Positions 26,381-35,541 of a stretch of 64,000 nt of DNA are shown piece by piece. The translations under genes and the position numbers were made by a program. The notes under the pieces were generated by a model, which saw only the letters and a list, made by a program, of their open reading frames with translations, had not been told where the DNA came from and ran no database searches. Numbering within the stretch: the first letter of the stretch is position 1; the number at the start of each line of letters is the position of its first letter. Source of the stretch: Bacillus sp. FJAT-14578 (lineage in GTDB: Bacteria > Bacillota > Bacilli > Bacillales > Bacillaceae_H); NCBI RefSeq assembly GCF_000504165.1, contig NZ_AYSE01000006.1, positions 424,177-488,176 on the forward strand, read 5' to 3'.

Positions 26381-26635
26381 TTAATCATATTGCTGAATGG
26401 CTTGCTGCGCTTCTCGTAAATGCCTGAGATGTTCCTTCGCCCGCTTCAATCTCTTTTCCTGCTCTTCATCCATATCATGGGATTGTGCTTGATGCAATGC
26501 ATCTTGTGCCAGCTGCAATTGCAGCTGTGCCCTTTGCATCCCCCTTGGAGTGACATTGGCCTGAAGATGCCCTACAGCACCATCTGCTTCTTCTACCGCA
26601 TCAATCGCTTGCTGAAACTCATTTTTTTGCTCCAT
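26381..26635 (-). CDS. Small helical hypothetical protein, 84 aa
   Basis: I do not recognise this protein. It is almost entirely predicted helix, Gln/Glu/Ala-rich, with an arrangement like a short coiled coil (QLQLQLAQDALHQAQS, EKRLKRAKEHLRHLREAQQ). GGAG lies eleven bases before the ATG at 26635; a GTG two codons upstream has closer spacing and is equally possible. Small helical proteins of this kind are frequent in spore formers; a role is not assigned. Confidence 0.7.
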   Translation of the reverse strand: MEQKNEFQQAIDAVEEADGAVGHLQANVTPRGMQRAQLQLQLAQDALHQAQSHDMDEEQEKRLKRAKEHLRHLREAQQAIQQYD

Positions 26636-26856
26636 ATTCACCCATTCTCCTATCCTCGTTCATATTGATTCTCCCGGACTTTCATACGCTTAGAGTGCCC
26701 CTGCTCATCGTTCATTATTCCTTTATATAGTGAGGCTTACTCGTCTATAAGGCGGGGACAAACTCGATTTTTAGTCGTACAACCCCATCGCTCTGAATAG
26801 AATGTATGAGCAGTTTTTGTTCAATCAAATGGAAAGTAAGACGGGGGGTTATGCTC

Positions 26857-27483
26857 ATGAGTGTATTTTTAAGTTATATCTTTCTAGGTTTATCATTGGC
26901 GGCACCGATTGGACCTGTAAATGCCGCTCAACTCGATAAAGGCATTCGCAAAGGTTTTCTGCATGCGTGGATATTCGGGCTGGGAGCTGTTGCTGCCGAC
27001 GCCATATACATGATGGTTGTATATTTAGGGGTTGTCCGGTTCCTCCACACCCCCTTTATGCAAACCTTTCTCTGGTTTTTTGGATGTTTCGTATTGACCT
27101 ATACAGGCATAGAAAGTTTATTGAAGGCCGGCCAGATTGAGACAAGCGGTAAGAGAGGGGATGACTCCCATTTCAAATCGTTTCTTTCCGGTTTTTTCAT
27201 GTCCATCTCCAACCCTTTAACCATTCTCTTTTGGCTTGGCATTTACGGATCCGTTCTCGCTAAAACCGCTTCGTCTTACGGTACAAGCCAGCTTGCTTTG
27301 TACAGCACAGCGATATTGATCGGAATTCTCGTATGGGATATAACAATGGCAAGTGTGGCAAGCGGATTCCGCAGAATGTTAACCGCTAAACTCCTTGCAA
27401 TCATTTCCTTTTTGTCCGGTCTATCCCTCATTGCATTCGGGGCTTACTTTGGCTTGCAGGCCATTAAAGTATTGGTAAATTAG
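26857..27483 (+). CDS. LysE-family exporter
   Basis: A 208-residue membrane protein with about six helices. The family signature GLSLAAPIGPVNAAQLDKGIRKG is at the N-terminus, and SGFFMSISNPLTILFWLGIYG is the second conserved block. LysE/RhtB transporters export lysine, threonine or other amino acids. Its position some 2 kb from the lysine-degradation operon is suggestive but not proof. GGGGGG precedes; the ATG at 26857 has better spacing than the one at 26851. It is a single gene on the plus strand. Confidence 0.85.
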   Translation: MSVFLSYIFLGLSLAAPIGPVNAAQLDKGIRKGFLHAWIFGLGAVAADAIYMMVVYLGVVRFLHTPFMQTFLWFFGCFVLTYTGIESLLKAGQIETSGKRGDDSHFKSFLSGFFMSISNPLTILFWLGIYGSVLAKTASSYGTSQLALYSTAILIGILVWDITMASVASGFRRMLTAKLLAIISFLSGLSLIAFGAYFGLQAIKVLVN

Positions 27484-27540
27484 AAAAGACAGACACCTGT
27501 AATTCCTTCTGCCCGCTTCAACAATTGGCAGGAATCTATA

Positions 27541-28899
27541 TTAACTCTCTGCTTTCTTCCAGACAGCCTGCATTTTAAGAACGACCAATCCAATAATGAC
27601 AACAAATAAAAGGCTTATCCAAAACCCTGGACGGCTTGTTTTTTGTAATAAAGTGCCGCTGACTGCCAGCAATATAAGAACCATGCCTAAAATGCGTTTC
27701 GCTTTATCCAAGCTTGTTAGCTGAAGTAGCCTACCCGAAGACAGCAAAATAAAAAACCAATTATATAACAGCATAAGTCCTGCCGCTGTCGTCATATATT
27801 CATAAATTTCCCCTGGTATTAACAAGGCCAAGACAACAGAAGAGGCAAGTCCTGCCGTTGTGAGTCCTATTGCCGGCAAAGGCGGCTTCTCCCTGTTCGT
27901 TTCTCTTTGACCTGTTCTTTTCTTTTTAGCGAAAAAAGAAGGGGCATCCCCTTCTTCAGCCAACGTAACGAGAAGACTCGTTACCGCAAATAAAGAAGCA
28001 GCCATTGTGGAAAAGCCCGCAATAATTAATGCACCATTAAAAACATGGGGGAAAAAGTCCAGATTGTATGATTCCAATGCAATAACAAATGGACTTTCTT
28101 TCGTATTGAAAGACTGCCATGAAACCATAGTTACGGCCAGTCCTATGGACAACACATAAATGATAGTCAAAAGTATCAGCATGATTTTCCCTGATTTCGG
28201 CGCATCTTCTTTATTTTGAAGGTTGATGGCCATTAATGCCATAATCTCAATGCCTCCAAAAGCGTAAAATGCATAAATAAGGGAAGACCAAAAACCTTTA
28301 AAGCCACGCGGAAAAAGTTCATGAGCCGCATCAGGAATTTTCAGATTAGGCTTTCCGCCATCAAGAATCCCAAAAAGAGCCAGGGCTGCAATGATTAAAA
28401 ACATGAGAATGGCAGCCACTTTTATAATGGCAAATAAGTTCTCTACCCGCTCAAATCCTTTTGTACCTGCCCATACGACAATAAGACCCAGTAGGGCATA
28501 TCCGGCCGCAAACACCCATAACGGCATGTCCGGAAACCAAAAACGCGAAAAAATGGACAGGGCCGTCAGCTGGCTTCCGATAATTAATATTTCAGAACTC
28601 CAGTATACCCACCCGCAGCTAAACCCGGCCCAACGGCCATATGCCTTTTTCGCATAAGCACAAAAAGAGCCCTTCTGCGGATCGGAAGCAGTCATTTTGG
28701 CAAGCACATCAAATACGAAATATGTGCCGATAGCGGCTAACATAAAAGATAGAACGATGGAAGGTCCCGTCATTTTTATGGCTATGCTTGATCCTAGGAA
28801 ATAACCCGTTCCAATAATACAGCCGATTCCAATTAAGGATAGCTGCCACCATTTCAAGCTGTTCTCTCCTTGCCCCCCGACGCACCCCATTTTGCTCAT
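27541..28899 (-). CDS. APC-family amino acid permease
   Basis: A 452-residue permease with about twelve membrane segments. LSLIGIGCIIGTGYFLGSSIAIKMTGPS is the TM1-TM2 signature of the amino acid permease family, related to B. subtilis YbxG/YdgF-like proteins. The substrate is unknown. AAGGAGGGA precedes the ATG at 28899. The N-terminus has two Cys residues (MSKMGCVGGQGEN), unusual for the family. A short imperfect hairpin (CTGCC/GGCAG) follows the stop in the gap to the LysE gene, which is transcribed convergently. Confidence 0.85.
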   Translation of the reverse strand: MSKMGCVGGQGENSLKWWQLSLIGIGCIIGTGYFLGSSIAIKMTGPSIVLSFMLAAIGTYFVFDVLAKMTASDPQKGSFCAYAKKAYGRWAGFSCGWVYWSSEILIIGSQLTALSIFSRFWFPDMPLWVFAAGYALLGLIVVWAGTKGFERVENLFAIIKVAAILMFLIIAALALFGILDGGKPNLKIPDAAHELFPRGFKGFWSSLIYAFYAFGGIEIMALMAINLQNKEDAPKSGKIMLILLTIIYVLSIGLAVTMVSWQSFNTKESPFVIALESYNLDFFPHVFNGALIIAGFSTMAASLFAVTSLLVTLAEEGDAPSFFAKKKRTGQRETNREKPPLPAIGLTTAGLASSVVLALLIPGEIYEYMTTAAGLMLLYNWFFILLSSGRLLQLTSLDKAKRILGMVLILLAVSGTLLQKTSRPGFWISLLFVVIIGLVVLKMQAVWKKAES

Positions 28900-28915
28900 T
28901 CACCAATCCCTCCTT

Positions 28916-29125
28916 ATGTCTCGCTTTATTGTTCGATACACGTTAGTCGTTTATGTATTAAACCATCTAATGCGGCAAATCGGAAAAATAAGCAAAGAAC
29001 GGAAAGGAGAAAACGAAATCAGAAGCTCCGTCAAAAGCTTGAAAATGCATATCGTGAATCAACTGAACGTGATTGCCCATACCCTTGAAGGGGAATTCGC
29101 GACAGACTCCGATTATCCGGAATGA
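28916..29125 (+). CDS. Doubtful small ORF
   Basis: A 69-codon open frame starting MSRFIVRYTLVVYVLNHL and ending in an acidic tail (EGEFATDSDYPE). The middle is charged and helix-like and the codon use is not unlike neighbours. However, there is no ribosome site on this strand; the purine stretch here serves the divergent permease. It may be a degraded gene or chance. Confidence 0.25.
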   Translation: MSRFIVRYTLVVYVLNHLMRQIGKISKERKGENEIRSSVKSLKMHIVNQLNVIAHTLEGEFATDSDYPE

Positions 29126-29234
29126 GGGTATACTCAACGATTCGTCCATGGGATTACCTTCTTGCTGTACTGAAAGAAATGTGACATAACATAAAAATCG
29201 ATATGGGACGTTAAAAAATTAGTTGGATTCATAT

Positions 29235-29283
29235 AAAAAAGAAACTGACATAAAGGGGATATCTTTTATGTCAGTTTCTTTTT
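29235..29283 (-). terminator. topB terminator
   Basis: 20-base arms centred on AAGAAACTGACATAAA / TTTATGTCAGTTTCTT with a 9-base loop, about 60 bases after the topB stop in the minus direction. A and T tracts on both sides make it bidirectional. Confidence 0.75.
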
Positions 29284-29342
29284 GCAATTTGTTAGCCTAT
29301 TTCATCCAAAAGCAAAACATCCTAATATGCGAACGACATGCC

Positions 29343-31526
29343 TCATTTATCGTTAAACAAAAACTTGATTTTGTCTTCTGCCCATTCCAATTTGGCATCA
29401 AATGTTTTCTCGCCTTTTTTGAACCCCTTAATCAAATCCGTTTTCCCATCTTTGAATAATTTCTTCATATTCGCTTGCGAAATCGTTTTTCCTAAGATTT
29501 TTTTAGAAATTGTAAAATCACACTTTGTAGCGGAATAATTGGAGCATCCGTAGAATGTTCCTTTATCGACTACATCCCCTTCACATTTTTTGCATTTCCC
29601 TACTTTTGTTCCGGTTGTTTTCCCCTTTTTCCCGCCTTTTTGTTTTTTAAATTCACTGAGATCAAATCCATCGAAAGACCACGTTGCACTTTGGGCCGTC
29701 GCATCTTCAATCAATTTAATGGACAATTTTTTCGCCTGCTCCATGAATTCTTTAGGAGAAGCCTTTCCTTCACCAATCTCATGAAGGCGCTGTTCCCACT
29801 TGGCCGTCATTTCCGGCGATGCCAAAATGCTTGGACCAATTGACTCGATTAGCACCTTACCTTTATTGGTCGCAAATACTTGATTCTTCTTTACGTCAAT
29901 ATATTTCCTGTCTTTTAACACACCAATAATCCCGGCCCGTGTTGCCTCGGTTCCCAATCCTTCCGTTTGGTTCAGTACTTTTACCAATTCCCCGTCTTCC
30001 AAATGTTTACCGGCCGTTTTCATGAGCGTAATCAATTGGCCTTCCGTATAACGTTTCGGAGGCTGCGTTTTGCCGGCCTTTACCTCCGCCTCTTGAACAA
30101 CCCCTTTTTCGCCCTCTTGCAGCGAAGGCAGGTCTTGTTCATCCTCTTCGGACTCTTGGTCTTTCTCTTTCTCTTTTTTGCCGCCGTATATGACCTTCCG
30201 CCATCCTTCTTGTATTTGCTCTTTTCCTTTAGAAAGAAAGGTTGCTCTGCCCTCAACCAATGTGTTGATAGTTGTATAATCGAAGATGGCTTTGTCATAA
30301 TGGGCGGCGATTAACCTTTGAACAATCAACGTATATATTTTCTGTTCCTCTGCTGACATTTTTGCCGGATCTGTCACTTGCTCGGTCGGAATGATGGCAT
30401 AGTGGTCCGTTACCTTCTTTTCATTTACATAGCGTTTATTATCGATAATCGACGGAAAAGGCAGCGGGAAGTATGATTTAAATGCATCCAGCTGACTGAT
30501 TTTTTGTAAAATCTCCGGAAACATTGCGGCTTCTTCCCTCGTAACATAGCTCGAATCGGAACGAGGATACGAAATGATGCCTTTCACATATAATTTTTGA
30601 GCGATTTCAAGCGTCTTCTGCGGAGAGAACTTGAACATTTTATTGGCTGTCGCTTGCAAGGAAGATAAGTTGAACAGAAACGGCGGCTGAAATTCTTTTC
30701 GTTCCTTCTCAATGGAATCAATCGCTGCCTCTTTTCCTTTACAAAACTGCATGATTTTTTGAGCCATCGCTTCTTCATTCAAGCGTGTTTCACCATCTTT
30801 ATGCCATTTGCCTCTATATACTTTCCCATCCATGTTAAACGTAGCCAGAACCTCCCAAAACGGTTCTGATTTAAAGTTTTCAATTTCTTTCTCTCTTTTC
30901 ACAATGAGAGCGAGGGTTGGGGTTTGAACCCTCCCTGTGGAAAATACATCTTCGATTCCTTTTTGGCGCAAAAGCAGCGTATACGCACGGGAGGCATTCA
31001 TCCCGACAAGCCAGTCTGCGCATGCACGACTTAATGCTTCGTGGTAAATCGGCTTCGTCTTCCCTTCATCCAGCAACTTTTCAAAGCCTTCCTTGACCGC
31101 TTTTTCCGTTAAAGATGAAATCCAGAGCCGTTTCATCGGTTTACGGGCACCGCTTAGCTGAATGATGGTCCGAACGATCAGTTCCCCTTCACGCCCCGCG
31201 TCGCCTGCAATGATAATCTCGCTTACTTCCGTTTTTTTTAAAAGTTCTTTGACGACGTTGTACTGCTTTGCTTTCGCCCTTGTTACCTTAAATTGAAAGG
31301 AATCGGGAATCATCGGCAGTGCGTTCATCGACCAGCGCTTCCATTCTGCTTTATATTCCTCCGGCTGCTTCAGCTCACATAAATGTCCGATTGCCCATGT
31401 CACATACGCGCCTTTCGGGAACAGGGCATGCGGCAAAATTTCAATATATTCTTTATGTCGTTTCGTTTGAAAAGGAGCGGCTAGTTTCGCCCCTTGGTCT
31501 GGTTTTTCAGCTATGATGACTTTCAT
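29343..31526 (-). CDS. topB: DNA topoisomerase III
   Basis: A 727-residue type IA topoisomerase that passes single strands and helps RecQ-type helicases resolve recombination intermediates. The N-terminal Toprim domain starts MKVIIAEKPDQGAKLAAPF, with acidic metal residues in IIAGDAGREGELIV. The catalytic Tyr is in GIISYPRSDSSYVT. The C-terminal zinc-ribbon-like part has CKKCEGDVVDKGTFYGCSNY and the shorter tail typical of TopB rather than TopA. The length equals what I recall for B. subtilis TopB. It is monocistronic, with no SOS-type box noticed. Confidence 0.95.
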   Translation of the reverse strand: MKVIIAEKPDQGAKLAAPFQTKRHKEYIEILPHALFPKGAYVTWAIGHLCELKQPEEYKAEWKRWSMNALPMIPDSFQFKVTRAKAKQYNVVKELLKKTEVSEIIIAGDAGREGELIVRTIIQLSGARKPMKRLWISSLTEKAVKEGFEKLLDEGKTKPIYHEALSRACADWLVGMNASRAYTLLLRQKGIEDVFSTGRVQTPTLALIVKREKEIENFKSEPFWEVLATFNMDGKVYRGKWHKDGETRLNEEAMAQKIMQFCKGKEAAIDSIEKERKEFQPPFLFNLSSLQATANKMFKFSPQKTLEIAQKLYVKGIISYPRSDSSYVTREEAAMFPEILQKISQLDAFKSYFPLPFPSIIDNKRYVNEKKVTDHYAIIPTEQVTDPAKMSAEEQKIYTLIVQRLIAAHYDKAIFDYTTINTLVEGRATFLSKGKEQIQEGWRKVIYGGKKEKEKDQESEEDEQDLPSLQEGEKGVVQEAEVKAGKTQPPKRYTEGQLITLMKTAGKHLEDGELVKVLNQTEGLGTEATRAGIIGVLKDRKYIDVKKNQVFATNKGKVLIESIGPSILASPEMTAKWEQRLHEIGEGKASPKEFMEQAKKLSIKLIEDATAQSATWSFDGFDLSEFKKQKGGKKGKTTGTKVGKCKKCEGDVVDKGTFYGCSNYSATKCDFTISKKILGKTISQANMKKLFKDGKTDLIKGFKKGEKTFDAKLEWAEDKIKFLFNDK

Positions 31527-31538
31527 TCGTAATCTCCT

Positions 31539-31826
31539 AACACATTTGAACTTCCAATTGTTTAATGTTCTTATTATACATTAAGAAGGTAAATACTTGG
31601 TTATCTTCGACTCTACCCACATAATAAAAACACATAAAAGAAATGGCAGCTGCAAGAGATAAGATTAAAAGAGGATATCTTATTACATTTGAAATAAGAA
31701 AAGGAGTTGCCGCAGCAACCCCTACCTTACGTACATTATGAAATAATTTTTTACCACTTTCTGAGCCCTAATAGTTTTTCTCCTAATTCGGTCAGGACAG
31801 CCCAATCATATTTCGCGGTGTTCCCT
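31539..31826. other. Intergenic region, no supported gene
   Basis: Contains an imperfect hairpin (AGGAGTTGC/GCAACCCCT near 31701-31723). The part from about 31740 may continue the gene remnant described next: on the minus strand a short frame reading NKGNTAKYDWAVLTELGEK is open after a frameshift. No RNA gene or intact ORF is visible. Confidence 0.4.
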
Positions 31827-31938
31827 TTATTCACCCTTACGAGCCGGGAAATGGGGCAACACTTCTTCATCTAATTCATGAATCACGTCTTCGGCCGGGC
31901 GTTCACTGTCAAACAAAGCAAAGAAAAGATAATTGACC
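31827..31938 (-). pseudogene. Fragment of a lost gene after the MFS gene
   Basis: In the MFS frame, straight after its stop, 36 codons read on to ERPAEDVIHELDEEVLPHF and a stop at 31827-31829. This looks like a real protein C-terminus; the EEVLPHF ending is like flavin-dependent luciferase-type (LLM) oxidoreductases. No start or domain core remains, so I take it as a decayed remnant. Family assignment is weak. Confidence 0.35.
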
Positions 31939-31940
31939 TT

Positions 31941-33143
31941 TTACTTCGCTTTCTTCTCCAACGCACCAAGCCATGCCGTCAGCAATACCGCACCAAACAC
32001 CATGATTCCGCCAATCCAAGGTGTATGGATCAACCCGATGGAATCAGCGATCATGCCGCCGACGAATGCTCCGATGGCAATCCCAACGTTAAACGCAGCA
32101 ATATTCAAAGCAGAAGCCACGTTTACCGCTGATGGAACATAGCGCTCTGCAAGATTCACGACTAAAACTTGGAGACCAGGAACATTCATGAATGCCAATA
32201 ATCCCATAAAGAAAATCGTAACGGTTCCAACGACTTTCAATGGTGCTGTAAATGTTAAAATAACTAAAATAATAGCTTGAACAGCAAACATCCAAAATAA
32301 TGCTTTCACCGGATTTTTATCCGCTGCTTTTCCGCCCACTGTATTTCCAATGGCAACGGCAATACCATACACCAACAAAATGATACTGACGGCGCTTGGG
32401 GCATATCCTGTAATCTTTTCAAGAATAGGCGCTAAATATGTGAAAGTCACAAACGTACCGCCATAACCCAATGCTGTAATGGCAAAGGCTAAAAGCAAAC
32501 GCCCATTGCCCAATACCTTCAACTGATCGCTAAATTTCGCCGGAGGCGCTTCTTTTAAATTTTTCGGAACCAAAATTGCACTCGCAATAATCGCTACTAC
32601 ACCAAGTAAAGCTACACACCAGAAAGTCGCTCTCCAGCCAAATGTTTGACCGATAAATGTTCCTAATGGTACACCTGTCACCGTAGCGACAGTTAAACCC
32701 GTAAACATTAATGCAATGGCACTTGCACGCTTATGTTCCGGAACAAGATCGGCTGCAATCGTCGAACCGATCGAGAAAAAGACACCATGTGAAAAGGCCG
32801 TAATAATACGTGCAACCACTAATAACCCAAAGCTTGTTGACATCGCCGCTACTGAATTGCCTACAATAAAAATGACCATTAGCAGCATAAGCAATGTCTT
32901 TCTGCTCATTTTGCTTGTTAAAGCCGTTAAAATCGGGGCACCGAATGCTACTCCCATCGCATATCCAGAAATTAATAATCCTGCCAATGTAATCGAAATG
33001 TTCAAATTGTCCGCAACGGACGATAATAACCCGACCGGAACGAATTCTGTCGTTCCGATTCCAAACGCACTGATTGCTAAAGCGAGCAAAGCGGGTGTTC
33101 CGCCCCTTTTCGCTTCGACTTGAGTATATGAAAGTGTACTCAC
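31941..33143 (-). CDS. MFS drug or sugar efflux transporter
   Basis: A 400-residue MFS transporter with about twelve helices, of the AraJ/DHA1 type. It has FGIGTTEFVPVGLLSSVADNLNIS at TM1, GAPILTALTSKMSRK in the loop between TM2 and TM3, and RIITAFSHGVFFSIGST. Relatives export drugs, arabinose or purine analogues. The start is GTG at 33143 with AAGGAGG eight bases before it; the frame upstream to an ATG at 33182 contains the site. The leader and promoter are rich in palindromes, so it is probably tightly controlled by a small repressor, which is not encoded beside it. Confidence 0.85.
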   Translation of the reverse strand: MSTLSYTQVEAKRGGTPALLALAISAFGIGTTEFVPVGLLSSVADNLNISITLAGLLISGYAMGVAFGAPILTALTSKMSRKTLLMLLMVIFIVGNSVAAMSTSFGLLVVARIITAFSHGVFFSIGSTIAADLVPEHKRASAIALMFTGLTVATVTGVPLGTFIGQTFGWRATFWCVALLGVVAIIASAILVPKNLKEAPPAKFSDQLKVLGNGRLLLAFAITALGYGGTFVTFTYLAPILEKITGYAPSAVSIILLVYGIAVAIGNTVGGKAADKNPVKALFWMFAVQAIILVILTFTAPLKVVGTVTIFFMGLLAFMNVPGLQVLVVNLAERYVPSAVNVASALNIAAFNVGIAIGAFVGGMIADSIGLIHTPWIGGIMVFGAVLLTAWLGALEKKAK

Positions 33144-33266
33144 TGAAAATTCCTCCTTAACCTCATGTGTTCTCTTCATCATCCCGCCGCTGATTAGATC
33201 AGGCGCCTTTACATATTCACTAACGGGCGGCCATGAATGTGATGATGAAGCCTACAAATTATATTG

Positions 33267-33282
33267 AAAAGTACGTACTTTT
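33267..33282 (-). promoter_or_regulatory. Palindromic operator in the MFS promoter
   Basis: AAAAGTACGTACTTTT is a perfect 16-base palindrome. On the minus strand TATAAT follows three bases after it, so the palindrome fills the spacer between -35 and -10, the classical repressor position. HxlR/MarR-type regulators use comparable sites. Confidence 0.6.
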
Positions 33283-33409
33283 TGTGAGATAGGTACTTTT
33301 CGGTAACCTACATAGTCGATGCTCGGTACGACGATATGAATCTTTACAGGTCGTCGAATCACCAACTGATTGCCATTATGACTCATATCCAATCCCATGA
33401 GAAGTACGC

Positions 33410-33438
33410 ACTTTCAGGTAATGTAGGTACCTGAAAGT
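33410..33438. promoter_or_regulatory. Second operator-like inverted repeat upstream of the MFS gene
   Basis: Perfect 11-base arms ACTTTCAGGTA and TACCTGAAAGT, seven bases apart, followed by a related GGTACCAAAAAGT. Together with AGGTACTTTTCGGTA at 33291-33305 and GAAGTACGCACTT at 33401-33413, the 380-base gap holds at least four GTAC-containing half-site variants. Confidence 0.5.
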
Positions 33439-33524
33439 AATACAGGTACCAAAAAGTGCCCTTTAACTTATGTAATTTTCCTTGATGAAGTACCAGAGAT
33501 CGCTACTGTAATCGTTGAATAAAA

Positions 33525-33567
33525 AAGAGAAAAGCCCGGGCTAACCCATTGCCCAGGCTTTTCTCTT
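33525..33567 (-). terminator. Bidirectional terminator
   Basis: Arms AAGAGAAAAGCCCGGGC and GCCCAGGCTTTTCTCTT, one mismatch, small loop. It lies upstream of the DUF2339 stop in plus coordinates, so it ends that minus-strand gene's transcript at its 3' side. Confidence 0.75.
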
Positions 33568-33575
33568 ACATGCTT

Positions 33576-35261
33576 CTATTTATTTTTGTAAAAAACCCTT
33601 GAAACCATCAACCCTGCAAACCCCAGCGCAATAAATAAAATAGCCCGGATAAACAGCGGGATGTATGGAATATCCAAAAACACCAATTTTAACAATGTAA
33701 GAATCAGAAGCACTACCCCAATATATTTTGCTTGTTTGTTTTCTTTTATCACTCCCGCTCCAATCGAAGAAAGGGACAACAAAAGCCATACAAACGTCAA
33801 GATCAAACGCTGGCTGTCATCACTCATATGATGGATGCAAGCTAATGTGAATTGGGTTGTAAAGATAAGAAACAGAAGTGTAAATACAGCGCTGCTGACG
33901 GTGACAAAAAAATCTCGCTTTATCTTTTCGTGTTTGTATATAAGTTTCGCTCCTACCCCAAATGTAACCAGCAACACGAGCCAATCAAGCGTCTCCATTG
34001 AAAAAGCTTCGTAAATGACTCCTTCAACTAATACCATCACTCCTGCAGCAGCGTAAATAAACAAAGAAATCACTTTCTTCAATACGCTCGGGTATTTGAA
34101 CACAGAATAATAGGCCGCTGTTCCCTGTATTAATAACAAACTTGTGGTGAACTGTTCATCTACTGCATGAATAATGAGAAACGCGGTTAAAACAATGAAA
34201 TGGATGTGGAACATCGGTACCTTTTCACAATCACTTTTCCTTTTATGAGAAAGGGCTGCATAAATCAATATGAATGCTAATAAGAAAAGCGTAATATATC
34301 CCTCTGTAAATGTCCCATTCACCCATGCATACGTGATAAACAAACTGGTCAGCAACGTGTTGGCTTGAGCCAATACTTGTTTGTTTGTTTTGACAAAATA
34401 ATACAAGATCAGGACATATTGAATGATGATGGGAACAGCAACAAAATATCCCCGTATAAAGCCTCCTGTAAAACTGTAAAAGAAGAACAACGCCATATTC
34501 AACAAAATAGAAGATCCATAATAGATTTTCCTATAATTGAATCGAACAGCGAGAGCTAAAAACCACACATACAAGAGTGTTTCATACGCTAAAAAAACAT
34601 ACGGATTAGGTGTTTCGCTCTCGATTAAGAAAGGAACGAGTACACCGCCAACCATACTGATGATTCCCAATGCTTCAGATTCATATGCTTTCGTTAAAAC
34701 CAGACCAAGCATAATCCACAATACATTCAATACAAAAGCAACAGCAGGCCCCGCCATTCCATATAGCGAGTGCATCGCGAATGTCGTGAGCATGAGCAGC
34801 GGAATGGCTCCGCCCAATAAGACATGGCCAAACTTCCTCCGGTCCTGCTTCATCTGCTTATGACCAACATATAAAAGCAGACCCGATGCCATAAAACCAA
34901 GAGCGATTTTAACCGGTTCATTAATGATGCCATAATCCGAAGCGGCTTTAAATCCCCACAGTACACCTATAATAAGCACAAAAATAAACAGGCGGGGCAT
35001 CCACACTTGAAGCAAGAGTTTTTCCCAATCAATGGGCACTTCATCTTCGTTTCTTCTTTCGCGGGGATTAATCTGGCTTTTCTTAGGTACTCTGCTGACG
35101 ACAGCTTTTTCGGGTTTGATGTTTGATTTTACCTCTTGTTGAATACCTTGTTCATTCCCTGCATATATACGGCTCTCTAATTGATGAATTCTAAGTTTGA
35201 GTACATCGACTTCCTTTTCCAAATGCTGCACTTTTTCTTCCAGCTGATTTTGATTTTCCAT
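33576..35261 (-). CDS. DUF2339 polytopic membrane protein
   Basis: A 561-residue protein. Residues 1-35 form a coiled coil (EEKVQHLEKEVDVLKLRIHQ), then a charged linker to about residue 80, then some fifteen closely spaced hydrophobic segments to the end. This matches DUF2339, a family of unknown function with the same soluble coiled-coil head and long membrane bundle. No transport or catalytic motif is recognisable. An AGAGGGG site precedes the ATG. It is single, convergent with nothing, and divergent from the sensor kinase. Confidence 0.8.
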   Translation of the reverse strand: MENQNQLEEKVQHLEKEVDVLKLRIHQLESRIYAGNEQGIQQEVKSNIKPEKAVVSRVPKKSQINPRERRNEDEVPIDWEKLLLQVWMPRLFIFVLIIGVLWGFKAASDYGIINEPVKIALGFMASGLLLYVGHKQMKQDRRKFGHVLLGGAIPLLMLTTFAMHSLYGMAGPAVAFVLNVLWIMLGLVLTKAYESEALGIISMVGGVLVPFLIESETPNPYVFLAYETLLYVWFLALAVRFNYRKIYYGSSILLNMALFFFYSFTGGFIRGYFVAVPIIIQYVLILYYFVKTNKQVLAQANTLLTSLFITYAWVNGTFTEGYITLFLLAFILIYAALSHKRKSDCEKVPMFHIHFIVLTAFLIIHAVDEQFTTSLLLIQGTAAYYSVFKYPSVLKKVISLFIYAAAGVMVLVEGVIYEAFSMETLDWLVLLVTFGVGAKLIYKHEKIKRDFFVTVSSAVFTLLFLIFTTQFTLACIHHMSDDSQRLILTFVWLLLSLSSIGAGVIKENKQAKYIGVVLLILTLLKLVFLDIPYIPLFIRAILFIALGFAGLMVSRVFYKNK

Positions 35262-35541
35262 CTACACCACCCCTCTCCATAATTTACCATCATTTTAAAA
35301 GGCGTCAACCATTTTCTTCATCAAAGCCCTGTTATGACTCTCTCCGGACTTTTTTAATATGATACTGCTTTTCATCCCGTTTATGGTCTTTTGGTCCTTG
35401 CAAGTTATATAAAACTGCTTAAAAAACAATCAATTACAAATGCTATATCTTAAATATTATTTTCTTCATTATTTTTCGTTTCTTTTATTTCAAAAGCTAG
35501 TAAAATGGACAATATGGATATTTAGTAAACGAGGGTGAAAC

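Noticed and set aside
28916..29125. A 69-codon plus-strand frame with protein-like composition next to the permease start
   Set aside because: There is no ribosome site on that strand; it is listed as doubtful only, not used for any finding.
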